A stretch of DNA of 64,000 bases, from assembly GCA_028023455.1 (NCBI GenBank), contig JAQFVV010000028.1, positions 1,717,501 to 1,781,500 of the forward strand, given 5' to 3'. Below, piece by piece: positions 58,390-64,000 of this stretch. The notes beneath the pieces are model-generated. The model worked only from the letters and a program-made list of their open reading frames with translations, ran no database searches and was not told the DNA's origin. Both the position numbers and the translations under genes were made by a program. Position 1 is the stretch's first letter, and the number at the start of each line of letters is the position of its first letter. The stretch comes from Epiperipatus broadwayi. Taxonomy: Eukaryota; Onychophora; Udeonychophora; Euonychophora; Peripatidae.

Positions 58390-59295
58390 TAATACTTCAG
58401 CAACTCTTTCCATACAGTAGTGCCACCTAGTACCAGTCATAGTCATCAATAGATGATAGAAGGTTCATGCATCAAAATCCTTATGTAGTCTCTACTCATT
58501 CAATATTATCAGACTAGGTTTTAACTTGTGGTCATCATCAATATAAAGCCTTGGATCTGAGAGCAGGGCACCTAGATCTTTGGATCAAGTGCAATTTTCC
58601 AGTAGCTACCCACCTTTTTTGTTAACTGTAAACCTACAAGTCCAAAATGAAAATGCCTTGTGAAGGAGTTGGAGTAGTAAAAATTACACTACAGAAATAT
58701 TATTTATTAAGTGGACAATCTCTAATGAATGATTAATACAAATTATTAATATTCATCAAGTAAGTGGTTTGTGCTAAAGTTGTAAGGGCAGGAAGTTTGA
58801 CATGTATCAATTAAATTGTAGTAATTGGATATATATATTGAACAATGATAAAGATATGTGGAAGAGATTGTGATCTAGGTCAACTGATGAGTGATGATTC
58901 AGCATGAAATATGCATCTTGGGGATCATACATTTTTTTTCACATTTCTTTGATCATATGTTCACAATTACATCCCTTCACAAAATGTTAAAAGTGAATAG
59001 AAACCAGTCCCTACTTTACATGAGGGTGGTGTAGTGAAAATTATATTACAGAAATATTATTTATTAAGAAAACACAATAATGTTTTTAATCCAAGCTTAA
59101 TCACTTGTATACTTATACAGTTATGAATTCAGTTCAGTATCTTTATATTTTGGTATCTGGGGATATTGGATAAATGGACAGTAGTTAGGGATTTTGATGT
59201 ATTAACCTTCTAGCATATATTGAGGCCCATGATGCGCCCTAAGTGGCATTACTGTATGGAGAGAGTTGCTACTGTTTTAATAGCTTGGGTATGTG
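58390..59295. repeat. Foldback F1 split by an F2 insertion
   Basis: F1 left half 58,400-58,645 (TTTCCATACAGTAGTGCCAC, CCTTGGATCTGAGAGCAGG) and F1 right end 59,155-59,290 (GGGGATATTGGATAAATGG, then GTGGCATTACTGTATGGAGA) flank an F2 copy on the minus strand (about 58,700-58,960; CAACTGATGAGTGATGATTC). The F2 block is bracketed by a 38-bp direct repeat, GTAGT(A/G)AAAATTA.A(C/T)TACAGAA then ATATTATTTATTAAG, at about 58,675 and 59,030. Confidence 0.65.
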
Positions 59296-59689
59296 TTTTT
59301 ATAATGATTTAATAATACATGTTTTGAGTTATAGCACAACAGTGTTTTAAAAAAATTGTTTCACCCCATAAGATAAACTAATATAACACAATAATAAATA
59401 TTTCTTTTATACAAGAATCTTTTAATTATGGCATCATTTGTAACCTGCTAAAAGAAAGTTCTCTTCCATCATTGAGAGCCACTACCTTGTTCAACTTTTC
59501 CAATCAATAAGTAACATCTTTCTTCAATTCATTTTTCTTTTTTATCCCCTATCTTTTAATAATTTCTCTTTCACTTTTTAATATTTTAAATATATATTTT
59601 CTCAATACCTATATTTATGTAATTACCAATAGTTCAATTATGACATAAATTAAAAATTACAAATCAGAGTTAATTATTATATGAAATGG

Positions 59690-59895
59690 TTTTAATTTTT
59701 CATCGATTTCAGCAATTCTTGCATTTTAATTTTCCATCAATTTCAGCCATTTTTGGATAGAAATTTCTCGTCTCAGACATTTTAATTTTTCATCGATTTC
59801 AGCGATTTCAGCCATTTTTGGATAGAAATTTATCACTTACAGGCTTCTTGGTGGTTCTGCAGCATCACCTAGTGGCTTGGCCAGTCTGATGAAAA
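59690..59895 (-). repeat. Partial copy of the large palindrome's end
   Basis: CAGCCATTTTTGGATAGAAA, then TTTATCACTTACAGGCTTCT, GTTCTGCAGCATCACCTAGT matches 6,515-6,590 and, inverted, 3,240-3,310. Before it, TTTTAATTTTTCATCGATTTC is repeated three times in tandem at roughly 30-75-bp spacing (59,694-59,805). Confidence 0.65.
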
Positions 59896-60189
59896 AGTAC
59901 CGATGTAACTCCACAAAACTTGTAATCCACTTTTTTCTATTTAAATCTTTTATTTTCTACTGAATTAAAATAAATATATAAATGAATCTATTTGATTTTT
60001 TCCTCAAATTTAGAAATTTTTTATATAGTCAGTGATTATATTATTGTAATTGGCTATTTAAAATTACTTTGAAAGCCAAGATGATTTATACTTAAAAATA
60101 ATAAGAAAACATACATTTATTTATGTACATGAATTCATATTAATAATATATATGTTCGAGCATTTAAAAAAAAGTAAACAAATATTTTA

Positions 60190-60735
60190 GCTAAACATTT
60201 TTATTAATGCTTAGTATATTTTCAATGTATTACACACCATATTTATAGCTCATTCATTTCCTTAGTGTTTCTAGTCAGTAAGTATGCTTGATATCTTTAT
60301 TTATTATTTAAATTAATATAACTTTGTTGTTTCATTATTCATAACAATTTAAATATTTTCATAATGCCCATGTCCACTTCTTTGATACGGAGATGCTAGT
60401 CTCTTTCTTGTTTATGACTAATAGATTCTTAGCTATTGACCAAGCCTCTCTGACCTTTTGTTTTCTGGATTTGGTTTTGATATCAATAATTTCAGCTTTT
60501 GATAAACAAAACAGAGTCTAGCATCCCCCTATCGAAGAAGTAGCTGTTATGAAGACATTGAAATATTTTTAAATAATGAAACAACAAATTTAAATGAATT
60601 TAAATAATGAAAAAAGATATCGAGTAAATTTATTGGCAAGGAACACCAAAGAAATGAATGAGCTATGAATAAGAATGTGTAATACATTGAAAACATGCCA
60701 AGCATGAATAAACGTGTTTAGATAAAATATTTGTT
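60190..60735 (-). pseudogene. Penelope-like element: last codons and inverted 3' tail
   Basis: Minus strand from about 60,500 reads KAEIIDIKTKSRKQKVREAW, then SIAKNLLVINKKETS and a stop at 60,359-60,361. It aligns with the end of the PLE fragment at 45.7-46.07 kb (KKKRKFKEAWFIDNN--AINKKD). The 3' tail (60,190-60,358) is shared with 44,755-44,945. The tail and last codons are repeated in inverted orientation at 60,505-60,735 (AGCATCCCCCTATCGAAGAA; ATGAATGAGCTATGAATAAG), so the whole forms a hairpin with about 90-bp loop. Confidence 0.65.
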
Positions 60736-60817
60736 TACCTTTTCTGTATTATTAATATTACAATCACACAGAAAAAAAAAGATGGATTAAATATTTTCTA
60801 GAATTAACATATTTGCC

Positions 60818-61705
60818 AACATATATATAGGACACACTTTTTTGTCCTCAAAATACGTCCAAAATATGCAGTGCATCTTATGTACTGACAATCAAGATTT
60901 GTGAGTTGAAATTTCAGTTTATCTAAAACTTTTGGTTTATATTGCTATACATATATAAATATTCCATTACATTTTGTGCTTTTGCAAAACAGTGGTTTCG
61001 AATAAATTGTTCCATAACTTTTTTTCTGTTCTGTAAAGATAATAAGTTGCATGATATATTTTATCCTTCATTATCGAAAGAGGGAGCATTCCAGTAAAAC
61101 TGAATTCAGATCCATTGACATCTTAAGGTTACAATTCATCCAATAAGTGCATGTGTGATCACATTTAAGCAATACGGTGAACAGAAAGTCATAGAATAAA
61201 AGCTGTGAAAAATAAAATCAACCTATTTAAAACTTAATTATCTGTAATTCAAAGTGGCCTAATGAGCCAGCTTCAACATTTAGATGTCTGTATTAATAAA
61301 CTATTTAAGGGATTTATAAACGATGAAATGGAACAGTTTGCTGCAGTGAAACATGACACAGTTGTAAAGTCATTTTAAAAACATGGAATTAATAACTTAC
61401 TTGTTGGCTCATGGGATGATTTGTTATATGAAAATCCAGTGTGTAAAGAAGAGGCTTCAAGTGATTCTTCATTTAACTATGAAGATAAATTTCTGAATTT
61501 TGAGGATGAAGATTAAAAGGTACCTAACTACAGACTTCCCTAGTTATATTTTTTGTAGACATTAACTATAAATTTAGTACAGTAAATCATTATAGAAGTT
61601 CTGAAAAATGTAGAATTTTTTTAAAATGTGTATGAAATGGGTTGCATCTTATATGCTGCTGCATTCTATACACCAGTAAACATGGTGTATATAATGTCAT
61701 AATTG
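60818..61705 (+). mobile_element. Pogo/Tigger-type DNA transposon, internally deleted
   Basis: Left end near 60,825-60,885 reads GGACACACTTTTTTGTCC, AAAATACGTCC, GCAGTGCATCTTATG. Right end near 61,628-61,690 reads GGTTGCATCTTATATGC, then CACCAGTAAACATGGTGTA. These are decayed forms of the GCGTCTTATA-type termini of pogo/Tigger/Jerky-like elements. From about 61,235 the plus strand encodes LSVIQSGLMSQLQHLDVCIN, then KLFKGFINDEMEQF, VVKSF, a stop, KHGINNLLVGSWDDLLYEN, and an acidic end stopping at 61,516. This matches the C-terminal part of that transposase family (GGLTS-LQPLDV-INKPFK, then SF-KCGI-N-LDG-EDD). The catalytic domain and the N-terminal HTH are missing; 0.9 kb is left of a normally 2-3-kb element. 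Confidence 0.75.
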
Positions 61706-64000
61706 TAAATATAAATTCATAAATAAAATTTATCATAAACTCAGAATGTGAGTATCTAAAATAAATTCAAGATAATGTTTTAATTCAAATTCACACATTT
61801 TCTGTTGATTTTTTATTATTTTTATTTCAGTTTTATTTTTTAATGTAGAAAAAAACTTATTATGCATCAAATCGTTGAGCTCAATTTTATTAACAAGATA
61901 TACACAAATATGAAATTATTTCTTAACATAAAATATCAATTTTCATAATAAAAATAGCAATAATGTTTTGAACACAAATAAATTCATAACAGCTTTCAAT
62001 ATAAACAGTATATTAAAAATATTCCTGATAAAATCTTGTTTTGTTTAAATGTTATTAAAAGCACAGATGAAATAAAATTAATCTCAGAATTATTAAAAAA
62101 TCAACTTTCTAATTAAAACATAATAGAAACAATAGTAATGTCAAAAACAAAGCCTTCTTCCTATTTTAATATTATATATATATATCTTTTGATAAGTTAG
62201 TTTTCTTGTAAAAATTAAAGCTACCTATAAACATTATATACTTATTAAGAAATACATATTTAATTATTTAAATAAAACTCACAAACACTTAAAAATAAAT
62301 TACAGTTTTTTTTTGTCACATCTGGGAAAAAATATGCAAGTGTTAAGATACTTTTTGTCTAAAGGATGCAATATGCTTTTTTTTAAAGAGAAAAGTGCAT
62401 TTTCTCACAAAGCACAAATTTTCTTTCTTCTTAATATAATAAATACTGCTGATATCTAGCTACAGTAATTAAAACTAACACTTTAATTATATCACAAGTA
62501 TTTTAGCGACTTGTAAAGAAAAGATTATTTTGTTTTAAATTTTTGATATATAGGTGAGGATGCTTTTAGCCTAATTGGTCAAATTCATAGTGTTAAAAAT
62601 TTGATTGACTAGGAGGAAGGCATGTTCAACTATATATTGAAAGTTTAACAGAAAATCTTTACAAGTGAGTAAAACACTATAATTTATAGAAGAAAAGAAG
62701 TAAATAATCATAAAACTAAAATTATTTTAAATGATGTGAGGAGAGAAAAATATCAGATTCTGTTTGTTGAAATCCCTCTACAAGGGATTGAGTGATTTCA
62801 CAACTTTTATGAGATTCATTATCAACAGATTAAAAAAAAGATAAATTATGATAAAGGATAGTTAAACATAGTAATTAGTAAATAAAATTTTATTAATAGC
62901 AGCATCATATATATAAACATTGCTAATTAATCTTTTTAGAACACATTGAAAATACATCTTATTTAATATGATATAAACAATCATTTTTAGTATCTTCTAC
63001 TAAGCTAATTGTGAAATAAGATATTTAATATTATATAATAGACAACTTATGAATTATAAACTAAGGCAATTAGAGCTCATCAATGCAGTTTCAAGAAAAC
63101 TTTTTTCATCAGTTGTGGTAAGCCTACACACATTAGCAATCACACAATGAGAATAAGTATGAATATTATTATATGTAAAAATTTTTTTATCTAATCTCTT
63201 TAAACATGTTACATATTTATATTCTGGCAAGGGAGAAATTTTTATATATTTTATATGAGTATATCTAGACAAAAAATAAGTCATTTGGCCTTCATCTGTT
63301 TACCAAACTCAGATTTGATAAAAATATAGAATTATAAAAAAGAAGAGAATTAAGACTAATCCTTATAGAATAATTTCTACATTATTATCCAATATGACAA
63401 TTTATGGTACCACTTTATCAAGTTTACAAAGTTTATTAGAATTTTTAATACTGATTTTTTTTAAACTTTGGAACTTATATGAACATATGCAAAAGAAAGC
63501 CATATTTGCAAAAACAACATTGCTACCAGATTAGCATGTCATTGTTATGACAAATGTATGGCAGAAAAATGCACAGAAATCGCCAAATGTTCAGTACATT
63601 AATACTATACATCTGCATTACCAAATGTTTAACATCTTTTCCCATTGCTTTGTATTAATTTAGAAATTGATTCATCTCAGTGCAGAACTATTGTTTTCCA
63701 TATTTACATCGAATAAAAAGAATTAAAGACTATTTATTATTAAAATTTTATGACTTTGAAGCAATTAACTTATTTAAAAGTTCTTTTAATATTAAGGGTG
63801 TGTGGGATTAGAGGAATTGTGGATAATATGTTGTATAAATTTGTTATCTTGTCACATTTGAGAATTATGCTTGTAGCAATGATGCCATTGGTTGTGTTTT
63901 AGAGTCGATTTTTTTTGGCTAGTCTGTTTAAGTTGTGAATTTGGGATAATTTTGATTATTTTATTGACTAATTTAGCTTTAGGTTTTTAATGCTTAAATG
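61706..64000. other. AT-rich stretch, nothing recognised
   Basis: No arms, protein motifs or SINE boxes seen. A (TA)n run near 62,174-62,185. The 76-codon minus frame at 63,054-63,284 has no motif. The last 230 bp (63,780-64,000) are T- and G-richer on the plus strand, without a nameable feature. Confidence 0.4.

Overview
This is A+T-rich eukaryotic nuclear DNA, roughly three quarters A+T by eye, from an animal genome. I see no intact protein-coding gene: the longest open frames are about 130 codons, and those I looked at are low-complexity, TA-microsatellite or repeat-derived. What is readable is a gene desert built from old transposable elements, inverted (foldback) repeats and microsatellites. 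Recognisable debris includes a Penelope-like retroelement (PLE) with its GIY-YIG endonuclease (three fragments), C-termini of an RTE-like LINE (four fragments), a mariner element, a pogo/Tigger-type element, two non-autonomous hAT elements and several tRNA-derived SINE-like repeats. This mix, with long (TA)n tracts, fits an invertebrate metazoan. A lophotrochozoan such as a cephalopod mollusc is my best guess, but it is an inference and a cnidarian, flatworm or arthropod is not excluded.

Layout. 0-3 kb: SINE-like tail, LINE remnant, two copies of foldback family F1. 3.2-6.6 kb: a 3.4-kb near-palindrome. 6.9-15 kb: foldback families F3, F5 and F6, two unnamed foldbacks, and AT-rich filler. 15.6-16 kb: a non-repetitive patch with a minus-strand TATA/initiator/splice-donor arrangement. 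16.5-20.7 kb: TA tracts, small foldbacks, decayed mariner. 21.3-22.7 kb: family F3 split by a hAT element that carries an internal minisatellite. 23-26.4 kb: F4, LINE fragments, a foldback with hammerhead-ribozyme-like core sequence, F2, F6. 26.4-27.5 kb: a young tandem-plus-inverted array of a 405-bp unit. 28.8-30.8 kb: F1 copies and a pair of convergent tRNA-like repeats. 32.4-41.6 kb: two arms of about 2.2 kb in inverted orientation around a 4.9-kb spacer. 41.6-46.9 kb: LINE tail, GC-richer retroposed/LTR-like block, SINE, hAT, two PLE fragments, F1. 47.8-50.3 kb: F5, F2 between direct repeats, second tRNA-like pair. 51.7-61.7 kb: SINE, more F1, foldbacks, mariner N-terminal scrap, F1 split by F2, PLE 3' end, pogo-type element. 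The last 2.3 kb hold nothing recognisable.

Family labels used below are mine: F1 (ends read CAGTAGTGCCACTCAGTGCA), F2 (carries CAGTACTCATCAGTTGGGCC), F3 (carries TTGTCAAGGCAACCTCC), F4 (carries AAAGCATGAAACCAGTGGTC), F5 (carries CTCAATCCAGAGCACAAGAT), F6 (carries TATCCATGTAAACAGAG), F7 (carries GAAAGCGCTCC), F8 (carries TCGTCCTCCCAAA). Most of these families are foldbacks: the two halves are reverse complements with a short spacer. No function beyond mobile-element biology can be assigned to most of the window. All coordinates of repeats were set by eye and may be off by tens of bases.
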